DNA from: Clostridia bacterium
Lineage (GTDB): Bacteria > Bacillota > Clostridia > Christensenellales > SZUA-584
Reading direction: 5' to 3'
Assembly: GCA_018648645.1 (NCBI GenBank)
Contig: JABGQS010000009.1
Span: forward strand, 1 to 64,000
Length of the DNA: 64,000 nucleotides
Position numbers and translations under genes: made by a program. A model generated the notes under the pieces. It saw only the letters and a list, made by a program, of their open reading frames with translations, did not search any database and had not been told where the DNA came from. Of the stretch, positions 28,942-39,067 are shown piece by piece (position 1 is the stretch's first letter; each line of letters starts with the position of its first letter).

Positions 28942-29487
28942 TTAACTCAATTGCGCAAACGGCATTCCGAGAAATCCAAGAAGCTCTTTTGCCTCTTCAT
29001 CGCTCTTTGCCGTTGTAACAATTATAATATCCATACCGCGGATTTTGTCCACGTTATCATATACGATTTCAGGGAACACTAGCTGTTCCTTTAGCCCCAT
29101 CGCAAAGTTTCCTCTTCCGTCAAACGAAGTTGGGGAAATTCCTCTAAAGTCTCGCACTCTTGGCAACGCAACGTTCATCAATCTGTCCGCAAACTCATAC
29201 ATGCGCTTGCCACGCAATGTCGCTTTCGCACCAATCTTCATACCTTCACGCACTTTAAAGTTAGCAACAGATTTCTTTGCTACCGTAACAACCGGCTTTT
29301 GTGCTGCAATAATCGTCAGATCATCCACAGCGGACTCCAAGCCTTTTGCGTTTTCCTTAACATCTCCAAGCCCCATGTTAATCACTATCTTCTCTAGCTT
29401 TGGCACTTGGTTCACGTTTTTATAGCCGAACTTTTTCATCATAGCGGGGATAACCTCGCTACTATAAGTATCTTTTAACCTTGGCAT
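28942..29487 (-). CDS. rplE: 50S ribosomal protein L5
   Basis: 181 residues. [15 protein letters not shown] and [21 protein letters not shown] match L5, which holds 5S rRNA in the central protuberance. 13 bases after rplX. Confidence 0.98.
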   Translation of the reverse strand: MPRLKDTYSSEVIPAMMKKFGYKNVNQVPKLEKIVINMGLGDVKENAKGLESAVDDLTIIAAQKPVVTVAKKSVANFKVREGMKIGAKATLRGKRMYEFADRLMNVALPRVRDFRGISPTSFDGRGNFAMGLKEQLVFPEIVYDNVDKIRGMDIIIVTTAKSDEEAKELLGFLGMPFAQLS

Positions 29488-29500
29488 CTAAACTTCCTCC

Positions 29501-29824
29501 TTACTTGTCAAACGTCTCGCCGCATTTTTTGCACACACGCACTTTGCCGCCGTCTTCAAGAACCTTGAACCCGAGGCGCGTCGCCTTGCCGCACTTTGCG
29601 CAAACAAGCATTACTTTGCTGGCATACATCGGTGCTTCGCTGTGTATGATTCCGCCCGGTTTACCCTGTCCTTTGGGCTTCTCGTGCTTTGTAACCATGT
29701 TGAGTTTTTCAACAATCAGCTTTCCTGACTTTGGTTCAACCAGCAGTACTTTGCCGGTTTTGCCTTTGTCCTTGCCGGAGATTACAACCACTTTGTCGTC
29801 TCTTTTAATATGCAAATTCGCCAT
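29501..29824 (-). CDS. rplX: 50S ribosomal protein L24
   Basis: 107 residues. KOW motif VVVISGKDKGKTGKVL near the start, then a zinc-finger-like C-terminus (VCAKC, VCKKC). Start 29824 (MANLH) has CAGGA 6 bases upstream; ATG at 29830 is equally possible. Confidence 0.96.
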   Translation of the reverse strand: MANLHIKRDDKVVVISGKDKGKTGKVLLVEPKSGKLIVEKLNMVTKHEKPKGQGKPGGIIHSEAPMYASKVMLVCAKCGKATRLGFKVLEDGGKVRVCKKCGETFDK

Positions 29825-29840
29825 ATTCATTCCTGCCTTC

Positions 29841-30209
29841 CTATAACACCTCAGGTGCAAGAGAAATTATCTTCATATAATCTTTCTCTCTTAGTTCTCT
29901 AGCAACCGGTCCAAAGATACGCGTACCCATTGGCTGTTTGTTCTCGTCAATTATAACGGCTGCATTATCATCAAATCTTATGTGCGAACCGTCTGTGCGC
30001 TTCACGCCGTAAACGGTGCGAACGACAACAGCTCTGACCACTTCTTTTTTCTTTACAACGCCACCCGGTGCTGCTGTTTTCACAGTTGCGACTATAACAT
30101 CACCGATGCTGGCAGAAACTCTTTTTGAACCGCCGAGAACCTTTATGCACAGGATCTCTTTTGCTCCCGAGTTGTCCGCAACTTTTAAGCGTGTTTCGGA
30201 TTGTATCAT
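29841..30209 (-). CDS. rplN: 50S ribosomal protein L14
   Basis: 122 residues. [19 protein letters not shown] and the C-terminal [26 protein letters not shown] are diagnostic. 27 bases after rpsQ. Confidence 0.98.
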   Translation of the reverse strand: MIQSETRLKVADNSGAKEILCIKVLGGSKRVSASIGDVIVATVKTAAPGGVVKKKEVVRAVVVRTVYGVKRTDGSHIRFDDNAAVIIDENKQPMGTRIFGPVARELREKDYMKIISLAPEVL

Positions 30210-30236
30210 ATCTGCTGGCCTCCCTTGTTTTAATGG

Positions 30237-30494
30237 CTACTTAGCGGCTTTAACAACCTCTACAAGTCTCCATCTCTTATCTTTACTTATCGGGCGCGTT
30301 TCGGTAATTAAAACCATATCGCCCTGTTTTGCTGTGTTTTCCTCATCGTGCGCCTTATACTTCTTGCTGGATTTCACCATCTTGCCATAACGCGGATGTT
30401 TCCACTTACGCACGATTAACACTACAATCGTCTTGTCCATCTTATCGCTCACGACAACGCCTGTTCTCGTTTTGCGCAATCCTCTTGTCGTCAT
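30237..30494 (-). CDS. rpsQ: 30S ribosomal protein S17
   Basis: 85 residues. [19 protein letters not shown] and [18 protein letters not shown] match S17, an early 30S assembly protein. Confidence 0.98.
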   Translation of the reverse strand: MTTRGLRKTRTGVVVSDKMDKTIVVLIVRKWKHPRYGKMVKSSKKYKAHDEENTAKQGDMVLITETRPISKDKRWRLVEVVKAAK

Positions 30495-30505
30495 ATCAAC
30501 TCTCC

Positions 30506-30712
30506 TTAACTTTGCACTGCTGCTTTGAGCTCGCGCTCACGAAGCACAGTCTTGACTCTCGCAATGTCTTTTTTCGTGCTGTCCACAACCATTACGTTTC
30601 CAAGCTGCCCTGTGGCATTCTGGAACCGCAGATTGAAAAGCTCTTGCTTAAGATCAGTAAGTTTTCCCATCAATTCATCATTAGTCATTTCTTGCAGTTT
30701 GCTAGCTTTCAT
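30506..30712 (-). CDS. rpmC: 50S ribosomal protein L29
   Basis: 68 residues, two-helix protein: [20 protein letters not shown] and [15 protein letters not shown]. The start ATG 30712 lies inside the end of rplP (11-base overlap), which means the unusual L16 tail is translated right up to it. Confidence 0.96.
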   Translation of the reverse strand: MKASKLQEMTNDELMGKLTDLKQELFNLRFQNATGQLGNVMVVDSTKKDIARVKTVLRERELKAAVQS

Positions 30713-31247
30713 CCTGCTCACCACCTGTTTCTTCTTCGCCCTCGACCAGCTCTTCGCCTTCAACCTCTTCTACTTCTTCTTCTTCAATGTCTTCAATGAT
30801 AACCTTAAAGTTGATCTTAGAAAACGCCTCATAATCGAAGTCATCATTTTTAGCAATCTTGCACTTGATTGGCAGCTTATGCGCACCAAGCCTCAGTGCC
30901 TTCTTAGCTTCTTCTTCGGTTACGCCGGCAATCTCGAACATAACTCTGCCCGGCTTAATCACAGCTACCCAATACTCAGGAGAACCTTTGCCGCTTCCCA
31001 TTCTGGTTTCGGCCGGCTTCTCTGTTACAGGCTTATGCGGGAAAATTTTTATCCACACATGTCCGCCTCTTTTGATAGATCTTGTCATGGCAACACGAGC
31101 CGCTTCAATCTGATTGCTCGTTATCCAGCACGGCTGAGTTGCAACTAAACCATACTCCCCGTAATTAACGGTGTTGCCGCGCAGTGCCTTGCCTTTCATT
31201 CTGCCACGAAAAACTCTTCTTCGTTTAACCCTTTTTGGCATTAACAT
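30702..31247 (-). CDS. rplP: 50S ribosomal protein L16 with acidic C-terminal extension
   Basis: 181 residues; L16 is normally about 137-147. The normal body ([19 protein letters not shown] to [10 protein letters not shown]) ends near residue 140. It is followed by about 40 extra residues, the last 30 of which are mostly Glu with some Asp and Gly ([15 protein letters not shown]...). The frame is open and ends overlapping rpmC. GGAGG lies 8 bases before ATG 31247, which overlaps rpsC. The tail is highly negative in an otherwise basic protein. Confidence 0.95.
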   Translation of the reverse strand: MLMPKRVKRRRVFRGRMKGKALRGNTVNYGEYGLVATQPCWITSNQIEAARVAMTRSIKRGGHVWIKIFPHKPVTEKPAETRMGSGKGSPEYWVAVIKPGRVMFEIAGVTEEEAKKALRLGAHKLPIKCKIAKNDDFDYEAFSKINFKVIIEDIEEEEVEEVEGEELVEGEEETGGEQDES

Positions 31248-31920
31248 TTTTGCTGCCTCCTTCTGACGTATTAAACTTGTCTCTCAGAGGATTTCCAAGT
31301 ATTTCGCCTTTATATATCCATACTTTGCAGCCTATCTTGCCATATGTAGTGTTTGCTTCCGCAAAACCATAATCGATGTCTGCTCTAATTGTCTGACACG
31401 GAATGCTGCCTTCGTGATACTTCTCGTTACGCGCAATCTCAGCTCCGCCAAGACGTCCGCTGCAAAGTGTTTTGATACCAAGCGCTCCGCCTTTCATCGC
31501 TCTGCCCATGCACTGTTTCATTGCACGACGGAAACTAATACGACGCTCGAGTTGACTTGCGATGTTCTCTGCAACAAGCTGTGCGTCTATATCAGGGCGC
31601 TTCACTTCCATGATGTTGAGCACGATGCTTCTTCCGGTCTGCTTGGCAAGCTGCTTCTTTAGCACCTCAACGCCTTGTCCGCCTTTACCGATAACGATAC
31701 CCGGCTTAGCAGTATGAACAGTAACGGTCAGCTTGTTCGCTGCACGTTCTGTCTCAATCTTAGAAACGCCGGCAGCATAAAGCTGCTTTTTCAGCTGTTT
31801 TCTAATCACATTGTCTTCTTTAAGGTATGCAGCAAATTCGCCTTTTCTTGCAAACCAACGTGCATTCCAATCTTTTATCACGCCTACGCGCAATCCATGA
31901 GGATTAACCTTCTGACCCAT
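31225..31920 (-). CDS. rpsC: 30S ribosomal protein S3
   Basis: 231 residues. [19 protein letters not shown] start, KH domain with [15 protein letters not shown], and [20 protein letters not shown]. Its stop lies 23 bases inside rplP, so the two are coupled. Confidence 0.98.
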   Translation of the reverse strand: MGQKVNPHGLRVGVIKDWNARWFARKGEFAAYLKEDNVIRKQLKKQLYAAGVSKIETERAANKLTVTVHTAKPGIVIGKGGQGVEVLKKQLAKQTGRSIVLNIMEVKRPDIDAQLVAENIASQLERRISFRRAMKQCMGRAMKGGALGIKTLCSGRLGGAEIARNEKYHEGSIPCQTIRADIDYGFAEANTTYGKIGCKVWIYKGEILGNPLRDKFNTSEGGSKNVNAKKG

Positions 31921-32319
31921 TTATGCTTCCTCCTTAACTGCACTATCCAGTATAATTGTGATATGGCTCGTTCTTTTGCGAATTCGCGATGCACGCCCCT
32001 GCGCTCTTGGCCTAAACCTTTTAAGCGTCGGACCCTGATCCGCAAACACTTCTGCGACGAACAAGTCATCTCGAAGCAATCCCTTGGTGCTCTCTGCGTT
32101 TGCAATTGCCGAGTTTAGCAATTTCTCTATCACAGGGCTTGCTGCCTTTTGCGTGTTTTTCAGTATCGCTATCGCTTCGGCGACGTTCTTGCCGCGGATC
32201 AAGTCGATTACGAGCTTAACCTTGCTAGAGCTGATACGAATGTACTTCACTTTCGCAGAAGGTCTCTTATCTTTGTTTTCTTGTCTTGCTTGTGCTTTTT
32301 CTCTTTGACGAGTTGCCAT
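31921..32319 (-). CDS. rplV: 50S ribosomal protein L22
   Basis: 132 residues from ATG 32319 (GGGGAGG upstream). [19 protein letters not shown] and [21 protein letters not shown] are diagnostic; the latter loop lines the exit tunnel. A basic N-terminal extension of about 20 residues precedes the usual start. Confidence 0.97.
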   Translation of the reverse strand: MATRQREKAQARQENKDKRPSAKVKYIRISSSKVKLVIDLIRGKNVAEAIAILKNTQKAASPVIEKLLNSAIANAESTKGLLRDDLFVAEVFADQGPTLKRFRPRAQGRASRIRKRTSHITIILDSAVKEEA

Positions 32320-32338
32320 AAATATTCCTCCCCTTCCG

Positions 32339-32617
32339 CTACTTGACGATAGTCGATCTAGCGCCTGAATGTCCACGGAAAGTCCTAGTCGGTGCAAATT
32401 CACCAAGCTTATGACCAACCATATCTTCTGTCATATATACCGGCACAAACTTCCTGCCATCGTGCACAGCCAAAGTGTGTCCAACCATGTCAGGGAAAAT
32501 AGTTGACGCCCTGCTCCAAGTCTTTACCACTTGCTTTTCATTGTTTTCGTTCATCTGCTGCATCTTTGCCAGCAGCTTTTCATCAACGAATGGACCCTTT
32601 TTTACCGATCTACTCAT
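32339..32617 (-). CDS. rpsS: 30S ribosomal protein S19
   Basis: 92 residues. [18 protein letters not shown] and [19 protein letters not shown] match S19. 13 bases after rplB. Confidence 0.98.
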   Translation of the reverse strand: MSRSVKKGPFVDEKLLAKMQQMNENNEKQVVKTWSRASTIFPDMVGHTLAVHDGRKFVPVYMTEDMVGHKLGEFAPTRTFRGHSGARSTIVK

Positions 32618-32630
32618 ATTCCACTACTCC

Positions 32631-33461
32631 TTATTTGGTTCTGCGTCTTACAATATATTTGTCAGTTGGGTTCTTTTTCTTCCTTGTCTTATATCCAAGC
32701 GTCGGCTTGCCCCAAGGTGTTACAGGACCCGGTTTTCCGATAGGTGACTTACCTTCACCACCACCGTGCGGATGGTCGTTCGGGTTCATAACGCTGCCAC
32801 GTACCGTCGGACGGAATCCCATGTGACGCTTTCTTCCTGCTTTGCCGATGTTGATATTGTTCGAGTCTATGTTGCCGACCTGACCAATCGTCGCTTTGGC
32901 TTCAAGCAGTATCATTCTAACTTCGCTTGACGGCAGTCTTACCTGCGCGTACTTGCCTTCTTTGGCCATCAGCTGCGCACTGTTTCCTGCGCTTCGTACA
33001 AGCTGTCCGCCTTTTCCGGGTTTCAGCTCGATGTTGTGTATCAACGTTCCCATAGGAATGTCTTTGAGCATCAGCGAGTTGCCGGGCTTAATGTCTGCTC
33101 CCTGTCCCGAAAGCACGCTGTCTCCAACTTCAAGACCAAATGGTGCCAATATGTATCTCTTCTCGCCGTCTGCATAGTGCAGCAGCGCGATGTTTGCTGT
33201 TCTGTTCGGATCGTACTCAATCGTAGCCACTTTTGCCGGGATACCGTCTTTGTTTCTCTTAAAGTCGATAATCCTATACTTTCTCTTGGCTCCGCCGCCT
33301 CTGTGACGCACGGTGATTCGCCCGTTCACGTTTCTGCCGGCTTTACGTGTTCTAACGTCCAGCAGCGACTTTTCGGGAGTTGTGCATGTAATCTCTTCAA
33401 ATGTGCTGACCGTCATGCCACGTCTGCCCGGTGTTGTTGGTTTATACTTTTTAATCGCCAT
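32631..33461 (-). CDS. rplB: 50S ribosomal protein L2
   Basis: 276 residues. [15 protein letters not shown] start, and the conserved C-terminal [17 protein letters not shown] containing the His near the peptidyl transferase centre. Standard S10 order. Confidence 0.98.
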   Translation of the reverse strand: MAIKKYKPTTPGRRGMTVSTFEEITCTTPEKSLLDVRTRKAGRNVNGRITVRHRGGGAKRKYRIIDFKRNKDGIPAKVATIEYDPNRTANIALLHYADGEKRYILAPFGLEVGDSVLSGQGADIKPGNSLMLKDIPMGTLIHNIELKPGKGGQLVRSAGNSAQLMAKEGKYAQVRLPSSEVRMILLEAKATIGQVGNIDSNNINIGKAGRKRHMGFRPTVRGSVMNPNDHPHGGGEGKSPIGKPGPVTPWGKPTLGYKTRKKKNPTDKYIVRRRTK

Positions 33462-33474
33462 GAAAAATTCCTCC

Positions 33475-33768
33475 CTACTGTGCCAACGAATCGAAGAAAT
33501 CGATTGTCTTGCTATCGCTGGTCAGTGTAACAAACGCTTTTTTTGTTTCAGGTCTTCTACCGCTTGTATAACCCTGCCGTTTTACTTTACCGATTTGACG
33601 CAGTGTGTTCACTTTTCTCACCTTAACACCAAAAATCTCTTCAATAGCCTCTTTGATCTGCGTTTTGTTCGCTTTGATGCTCACGACAAACGTATACTTC
33701 TTAACGGTGATGTCGTCATAACTTTTCTCGGTCAATACCGGCTTCAAAATAATATCTCTAGCTTCCAT
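33475..33768 (-). CDS. rplW: 50S ribosomal protein L23
   Basis: 97 residues. [16 protein letters not shown] and the [16 protein letters not shown] loop match L23, the docking site for trigger factor and SRP. Its start abuts the rplD stop. Confidence 0.98.
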   Translation of the reverse strand: MEARDIILKPVLTEKSYDDITVKKYTFVVSIKANKTQIKEAIEEIFGVKVRKVNTLRQIGKVKRQGYTSGRRPETKKAFVTLTSDSKTIDFFDSLAQ

Positions 33769-34386
33769 TTAAGCAAAAACCTCCTCGACCTTTTTAACAG
33801 CCTTTTTCGTGATGACGAGCTTGTCATAGTTAATCAAGTCGTACACATTCACGCTTTGTGCGCTGCAGGTTTTAACACCCTGCAAGTTGTTCGATGCGCG
33901 CACTACGTTATCGTCTTTGTTTTCCGTCACGATAAGCGCCTTGCTCGCTTCAAAGCTTTTCAGCACATTTGCCATCGTCTTGGTCTTTGCGTCAATCTTC
34001 AAATCCTCAAGAACGATGATCTCTTTATCCGCAACCTTCATAGAAAGCGCGCTCTGTATTGCTGCTTTTTTGACTTTTTTGTTTACCTTTTGGCTATAGT
34101 CCCTAGGCTTCATGGCAAACGTTACGCCACCCTTAATCCATATAGGCGATCTCGTTGTACCGTGACGCGCTCTGCCTGTTCCCTTTTGTCTCCAAGGCTT
34201 TGCTCCGCCGCCTCTAACTTCGCTTCTGGATAAAACACTTTGTGTACCCTGACGTCTGTTCGCAAGCTGTGCCACGACTACCTGATGCATAATCGATTCG
34301 TTAACCTTTGCTCCAAAGACGTTTTCTTTTAGTGTCATGCTGCCGGCCTCTGTGCCGTCTTTCTTATATACCGATACTTTAGGCAT
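33769..34386 (-). CDS. rplD: 50S ribosomal protein L4
   Basis: 205 residues from ATG 34386 (AGGAAG 8 bases before). QGTQSVLSRSEVRGGGAKPW and QKGTGRARHGTTRSPIW form the tunnel loop. L4 represses the S10 operon in some bacteria; no direct sign of that here. Confidence 0.97.
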   Translation of the reverse strand: MPKVSVYKKDGTEAGSMTLKENVFGAKVNESIMHQVVVAQLANRRQGTQSVLSRSEVRGGGAKPWRQKGTGRARHGTTRSPIWIKGGVTFAMKPRDYSQKVNKKVKKAAIQSALSMKVADKEIIVLEDLKIDAKTKTMANVLKSFEASKALIVTENKDDNVVRASNNLQGVKTCSAQSVNVYDLINYDKLVITKKAVKKVEEVFA

Positions 34387-34428
34387 TTGTTTCACTTCCT
34401 TTTCTGTAACCGTAAGAGCATTACGCTC

Positions 34429-35064
34429 CTAGGCGTGCTGCTTAATCGCTTTTGTAATAGATACGAGTCCGCCTTTTGCTCCAGGGACCGCTCCCTTAAC
34501 GAGCAGCACGTTCTTGTCTACATCCACGCCGACAACCTGTACGTTCTGCACAGTAACCGTCTTTGCTCCGCCGTGTCCAGGCATCTTCTTGCCTTTAAAA
34601 ACTTTGGCAGGGTCTGCACACGCGCTTATTGAGCCCGGGCTTCTGTGATGATGCGAGCCATGACTCATTGGGCCTCTTGCAAATCCGTGCCGTGCGATAA
34701 CGCCCTGAAAGCCTTTGCCCTTGCTTGTGCCCTGGATGTCAACAACGTCTCCCGTTTCAAACACGTCCGCTTTAATCTCTTGTCCCAGCTCATAAGCGTT
34801 TGCGTCGTCCACGTGATATTCCTTTAATGTACGCTTTAGCGGCGCTCCGGCTTTTGCGATATGTCCTGCAACAGGTTTGGTGACAAGCTTTTCTCTCGTG
34901 TCGCCGTATCCAACCTGAATTGCGTTATATCCGTCCGTCTCTTTGGTTTTCTTCTGAGTAACAACGCACGGACCCGCCTCTACAACCGTAACAGATACCA
35001 CTGTGCCGTCTTCGAGGAAAATCTGCGTCATTCCAAGTTTTGTTCCCATAATTGATTTTGTCAT
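34429..35064 (-). CDS. rplC: 50S ribosomal protein L3
   Basis: 211 residues. [39 protein letters not shown] (shortened here to its key parts: FQG, GPMSHGS) and [14 protein letters not shown] are typical. ATG 35064 follows a G-rich site; GTG at 35073 is an alternative. Confidence 0.97.
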   Translation of the reverse strand: MTKSIMGTKLGMTQIFLEDGTVVSVTVVEAGPCVVTQKKTKETDGYNAIQVGYGDTREKLVTKPVAGHIAKAGAPLKRTLKEYHVDDANAYELGQEIKADVFETGDVVDIQGTSKGKGFQGVIARHGFARGPMSHGSHHHRSPGSISACADPAKVFKGKKMPGHGGAKTVTVQNVQVVGVDVDKNVLLVKGAVPGAKGGLVSITKAIKQHA

Positions 35065-35077
35065 ATTCGCCACCCCC

Positions 35078-35386
35078 CTAGAGCTTGATCTCTATGTCAA
35101 CGCCGGAAGGTAAATCAAGCCTCATCAAAGCGTCTGTCGTCTTCGATGTTGCTTCAAGTATGTCGATTAACCTTTTGTGCGTCTTGATCTCAAACTGTTC
35201 TCTGCTATCTTTATACTTATGTGGCGCACGCAAGATCGTGATGATCTCTTTTTGCGTTGGTAGTGGGATAGGCCCTGCTACCTTAGCACCTGTGCGCTTA
35301 GCGGTTTCCACAATCTTTCCTGCCGACTGGTCGATCAGGTTGTAGTCATACGCCTTTAGTTTGATTCTAATCTTTTGGCTTGCCAT
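35078..35386 (-). CDS. rpsJ: 30S ribosomal protein S10
   Basis: 102 residues. [20 protein letters not shown] and [14 protein letters not shown] are diagnostic. First gene of the ribosomal cluster, behind a leader of about 215 nt. GGAGGAG precedes the ATG. S10 is also NusE in antitermination. Confidence 0.98.
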   Translation of the reverse strand: MASQKIRIKLKAYDYNLIDQSAGKIVETAKRTGAKVAGPIPLPTQKEIITILRAPHKYKDSREQFEIKTHKRLIDILEATSKTTDALMRLDLPSGVDIEIKL

Positions 35387-35602
35387 TCTTTCTCCTCCTT
35401 AGCTTGCGTTCCATATACACGCTGCCGTGTGTGTCGTATATTTTTTCTCACGGCATTTTCTGCCGCTTGTCTGAACGCCGCCCCTATTCCGGGACTTGCG
35501 GTTTGCAACACTCGGTCGCAACTGTGAGAACTACCCGGAAAGCATTTCTTCCGGCAACCTAACACATTTTCCCGCTAAAAATCGCGCCCCTTTGAGCGCA
35601 AC
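35387..35602 (-). promoter_or_regulatory. 5' leader of the S10 operon
   Basis: About 215 nt between the predicted start of transcription near 35602 and rpsJ. It contains a perfect hairpin CCGGAA/TTCCGG at 35535-35554 and smaller inverted repeats around 35415-35440. No leader peptide or known riboswitch is recognised. A ribosomal-protein binding leader is plausible for this position. Confidence 0.45.
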
Positions 35603-35608
35603 GGGAGT

Positions 35609-35637
35609 ATTATATAACAAAGCATCTCCAAAAGCAA
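35609..35637 (-). promoter_or_regulatory. Promoter of the S10-spc-alpha cluster
   Basis: Minus strand TTGCTT, 17-bp spacer, TATAAT. It is the only strong promoter seen upstream of rpsJ and faces the whole ribosomal cluster. Bases 35640-35890 further upstream hold no gene. Confidence 0.75.
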
Positions 35638-35911
35638 GTGTTTTTTTGCTTTTTTTCCGCGCAATTCAAAGCCGCCCATAACCCGCTATTTGCCCCTGTT
35701 TCCCTTCCTATTATATAGAAGAAAAGAGACACCGCACAAGCCATCATATATAGTATAGAAGGTTTAATCGCACTACCATATAGCCTTTTACAGCACGCAT
35801 TCGCCAAGTTTGATATAGTTTTCCTGTCTTCCTATCGCGGCAAACGATATAATATGATATAATTTCGCAAAGGCTTTCTCAGCCTATATATAAGGAAAGG
35901 AAAACACCGCT

Positions 35912-36469
35912 ATCGAAATTATCGCAATCATTTGGCTGTGCATTGGCAACAGACACCGCGCATTAAGCCGCGACAAAAGCGGAACCAACGCCATCATATA
36001 CACGCTTGTGCTGTGGATTGGGCTCGAGGCGATCGGCGCAACTATCGGCGTGCTCGCTTTCGGCATCAGCGTTGCCGCATATATCATCGCGCTGCTTTTC
36101 GGCGCGCTCGGCGGGGTAATATCCATGGCTCTTTCCGTAAGAGGTCTGCGCAAAGTCGCGTCGCTTCCACCCTCGGTCAAGCTAGCTTCCCCCTGCACAG
36201 TTCAGCTCTATCGGGACGATTCTGATGTCGAGCGCAGTCAATCGCGCTACTTTTCACTCAACAACGATTACATCGGTGCTCTGGATAACGACGCTATGCT
36301 TCAGACCGCCACATCACGCAGCCAAAACCTACTAACGTCACGCAGCGGTTATGAAGCCTCCAACGAAGCCTCACTCGCATTCGAAGCACCAAGCGGTGGT
36401 ACAGTCGAGATTCACATAGCGGGCGGCGTGTTTGCTGAAGACAAAACCAAAGTGGTTGAACCTGATTGA
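35912..36469 (+). CDS. Two-helix membrane protein with apparent ATC start
   Basis: The frame encodes EIIAIIWLCIGNRHRALSRD..., then a second hydrophobic stretch (about residues 35-75) and a soluble tail of about 110 residues. The N-terminus EIIAIIWLCIGN continues smoothly upstream of the first usable GTG (36008), and AAGGAAAGG at 35892-35900 is a good ribosome site, but no ATG, GTG or TTG follows it. The codon in the right place is ATC (35912). Either ATC is used, a later GTG is used and the first helix is lost, or the start was mutated. Function unknown. Confidence 0.55.
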   Translation: MEIIAIIWLCIGNRHRALSRDKSGTNAIIYTLVLWIGLEAIGATIGVLAFGISVAAYIIALLFGALGGVISMALSVRGLRKVASLPPSVKLASPCTVQLYRDDSDVERSQSRYFSLNNDYIGALDNDAMLQTATSRSQNLLTSRSGYEASNEASLAFEAPSGGTVEIHIAGGVFAEDKTKVVEPD

Positions 36470-36509
36470 TACGTTGTATTTTATAAGAATAGATATTTAA
36501 GGGGATAGT

Positions 36510-37754
36510 ATGAAAAAAATTATTGTAATAAGTTTAGTTGTAATATTGTCATGTATTTTTGTAAGCTGCAATTTAAGTAAGGACATCACAACAGATATTG
36601 CAGAGATTCTGAGAATGCAAGACAAATCTGAGCTTGAGGAATCAGACAGTTGGACTTTACCTGATTTGTCAGGCTGGAGCTGTGCAGAGGTTTCTCAAGT
36701 ACTTGACGATATAGGACAGGAATATGAGATAACATTTACATATGATGCACAGGATATGAATGTTAATACCATTATTGATCAGAGTCCGGTTAGTGGTGTG
36801 AACATTCAAAAGGATGAGGTTTTGCAGCTAATGGTAAATAATTATTGTTCCAATCACTATGCAAAGAATAAGTTATACTTTCCTGTAAGTGTATTGTCGG
36901 AAATGGGGAAATGGAAGTACTTTACAGATGGGCGAGGAATATATAGAAGCAATAATGATTTTAAGGATGTAGAAACAATATACAGCCACGAAAATGATTC
37001 AGAGCAGGTCGTATCGATTGTGCCGAGAAGTGATAAAATCTACTTTGTGACAGAAGATGATGAATTAGATTGCATGTTATATTCTGTCAGCATAAGCAGC
37101 AAGGAATTTAAAAGAGTTGCCAAAATTCCCGCATGTCCGACTTTCTTTGTTACTGGAGATACCCTAAATCTAAGTTATGAGTTTTTGCAATACGATATTA
37201 ATGAGAATAGGCTATATGAAATGCAGTATAGTTCCACGTACACTAGTTATAACCAATACATATACTATTCAACCGTTTCGGGATTAGCCAGAAAAAACCT
37301 GAGTAACATGCAGGAAGAAATATTGATAGAAACGGAAGGTTCCATTTTTTCGTTTTGCTTATATGATGACGTGTTATATTACGTATATGTTGAAGATGAT
37401 ACGGAATGGTTGTATAAATTTGATATAGAAACAAAGGAGAATGTGGCTATAATAGAGGTAACAACAAAGCTAAATTATAACTATTCTAATAAATTATATA
37501 TTTGGAACGAGCACGTAATAGTTGTAAATACTGACAGGATAATAAAAGTAGACATAAAAACAAATAGAGCTAAGGAAATAAAAATAAGGATTCCAGATAA
37601 ATCGATATTTACTGTATCAAGCATAATTTGCGGGAATTACATCTATGTATTCGATGAAAGTGTCGAGGAGCACGTGATTGTACTATTGGACGGTAGGTAC
37701 AATCTTTTGACTGAGGAGTATGAGGAATTTGATTGGGATGAAGTAATCGAGTAG
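36510..37754 (+). CDS. Lipoprotein with PASTA-like domain and C-terminal propeller-like region
   Basis: 414 residues, AT-rich. Signal peptide with lipobox FVSC (Cys20). Residues about 49-112 look like a PASTA domain (LPDLSGWSCAEVSQVL, IIDQSPVSGV, VLQLMVN), a fold that binds peptidoglycan or muropeptides in kinases and PBPs. The remainder has repeated hydrophobic/aromatic strands with short YY motifs, like DUF5050-type propellers. AGGGGA precedes the ATG. A bidirectional terminator follows. Presumably an envelope sensor or scaffold; not established. Confidence 0.75.
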   Translation: MKKIIVISLVVILSCIFVSCNLSKDITTDIAEILRMQDKSELEESDSWTLPDLSGWSCAEVSQVLDDIGQEYEITFTYDAQDMNVNTIIDQSPVSGVNIQKDEVLQLMVNNYCSNHYAKNKLYFPVSVLSEMGKWKYFTDGRGIYRSNNDFKDVETIYSHENDSEQVVSIVPRSDKIYFVTEDDELDCMLYSVSISSKEFKRVAKIPACPTFFVTGDTLNLSYEFLQYDINENRLYEMQYSSTYTSYNQYIYYSTVSGLARKNLSNMQEEILIETEGSIFSFCLYDDVLYYVYVEDDTEWLYKFDIETKENVAIIEVTTKLNYNYSNKLYIWNEHVIVVNTDRIIKVDIKTNRAKEIKIRIPDKSIFTVSSIICGNYIYVFDESVEEHVIVLLDGRYNLLTEEYEEFDWDEVIE

Positions 37755-37787
37755 TTTGTAGTGTGTGATGAGGAACTCGTAGCTAAC

Positions 37788-37820
37788 AAAAAGCCCCGCA
37801 TATTATATGTAGGGCTTTTT
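37788..37820. terminator. Bidirectional terminator
   Basis: AAAAAGCCC pairs with GGGCTTTTT, with T runs on both strands, between the convergent PASTA lipoprotein and GNAT genes. Confidence 0.88.
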
Positions 37821-37831
37821 CCAACCTATTT

Positions 37832-38362
37832 CTACACCTTTTGGTTAATCACAAACTCCAAATACGGCTCGCCGTCATTGACGAGCTTCTTATAAAACAC
37901 GCCGCCGTTCTTCAGAATAGTTTTTTTACTTCCGATGTTGTCCTCAAGGCACCCAACATGCACCTCGCTTATACCCAGCTCCCTGCACTTAGCCAGCGCC
38001 AGCTCCAAAATCTTGGTCGCATAACCTTTGCGCCGCTCGCTCGGGCGGATGCCATATCCGATATGTCCATAGCCGTGTTCAATCAAAAACGCATTCTGCT
38101 CGTGCCGTATGTTCGTCATCCCGACAATCAGCTCATCTTGCGCTCTGATAAGGAAATACTCGGATGAGCGCACCCAGCCCTCGGGCAGATTGGCTCCCTC
38201 GTGATAATCGCTCATCATAGCAAGCCACTTATCGAAACTCTCTGCCTCGTTAAGATCGCCCATACCGTTGATTTCAGATTTGCTTTCTATAAACTCGCGC
38301 AAATACGCCATCGCGTCCTGCTCTCTTTTCTTGCTGGGGAACTCCAAATACACTTCGCTCAA
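37832..38362 (-). CDS. GNAT family N-acetyltransferase
   Basis: About 176 residues. The acetyl-CoA site reads GYGIRPSERRKGYATKILELAL (core RRKGYAT), followed by LEDNIGSKKTILKNGGVF, a typical ending for YjdJ/GCN5-related acetyltransferases. The longest frame starts with ATG 38380, but its sequence ATGGCGGAGG contains a perfect ribosome site 8 bases before TTG 38362, so TTG is the likelier start. Substrate unknown. Confidence 0.85.
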   Translation of the reverse strand: MSEVYLEFPSKKREQDAMAYLREFIESKSEINGMGDLNEAESFDKWLAMMSDYHEGANLPEGWVRSSEYFLIRAQDELIVGMTNIRHEQNAFLIEHGYGHIGYGIRPSERRKGYATKILELALAKCRELGISEVHVGCLEDNIGSKKTILKNGGVFYKKLVNDGEPYLEFVINQKV

Positions 38363-38509
38363 TTGCGCTGCCTCCGCCATCTAATTTTGCTGTATTATAT
38401 CACAAAACCACCCTTGCAGACGACTATTTTTATTTGCCGCGTTGCGCAAAACACATTCACGTCTTTTTTGTGAACATTGAATGCCGCCTGTGCATAATTT
38501 TTATGGTTA

Positions 38510-38518
38510 TGTTATAAT
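38510..38518 (+). promoter_or_regulatory. Extended -10 promoter of the nfeD-floA operon
   Basis: TGTTATAAT (TGn plus TATAAT) 50 bases upstream of nfeD; the -35 region is poor, as allowed for extended -10 promoters. Confidence 0.5.
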
Positions 38519-38566
38519 ACGTATATCAAGAAACATCATTTACTGTACACAACAGGAGGAATCTTT

Positions 38567-39067
38567 ATGGAAGGTTTATTCGAAACAATCAGCATCGTAT
38601 CTATCATATTGTTCTTTGTTGGTCTTGGGTTAATTACGGTAGAGCTTTTCATCCCCGGCATCGGTATATTCGGCGGGCTCGGCTTAGTCGCGCTCATATT
38701 GGCGATCGTTTTTCAGGCACAGACCTTCCTGCAAGGGCTCGTTCTCTTCCTTATAATCGCGGCAATCGTTGCTGTGCTCGCATTGATTATTTTGCGCAGT
38801 TTTAGAAAGGGCAGACTTTTCAAAAGCTCCCTTGTGCTAAAAAACCGCGCCGCAAAAGAAGAGGGTTACGTTAGTAACGACGACAACACTTCGCTCGTCG
38901 GCAAAACCGGCACCGCTCTTTCCATACTTCGCCCGGCAGGCAGAGCCGACATAGACGGCACTATCTGCGACGTTGTCACAGGCGGCGAATTCATTGAGCG
39001 CGGCGAGAGAGTCATCGTGGTCGAAGCGGTAGGGCGGCGCATCCTCGTCAAGAAAGAAGAGGAGTAG
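38567..39067 (+). CDS. NfeD family membrane protein
   Basis: 166 residues. Membrane helices near residues 8-28, 33-50 and 55-75, then a soluble OB-fold NfeD C-domain (LVGKTGTALSILRPAGRADIDG, ERVIVVEAVGRRILV). Short NfeD proteins are genetically tied to flotillin-like proteins, as here with floA downstream. AGGAGG precedes the ATG. The stop TAG touches the next ATG. Confidence 0.9.
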   Translation: MEGLFETISIVSIILFFVGLGLITVELFIPGIGIFGGLGLVALILAIVFQAQTFLQGLVLFLIIAAIVAVLALIILRSFRKGRLFKSSLVLKNRAAKEEGYVSNDDNTSLVGKTGTALSILRPAGRADIDGTICDVVTGGEFIERGERVIVVEAVGRRILVKKEEE

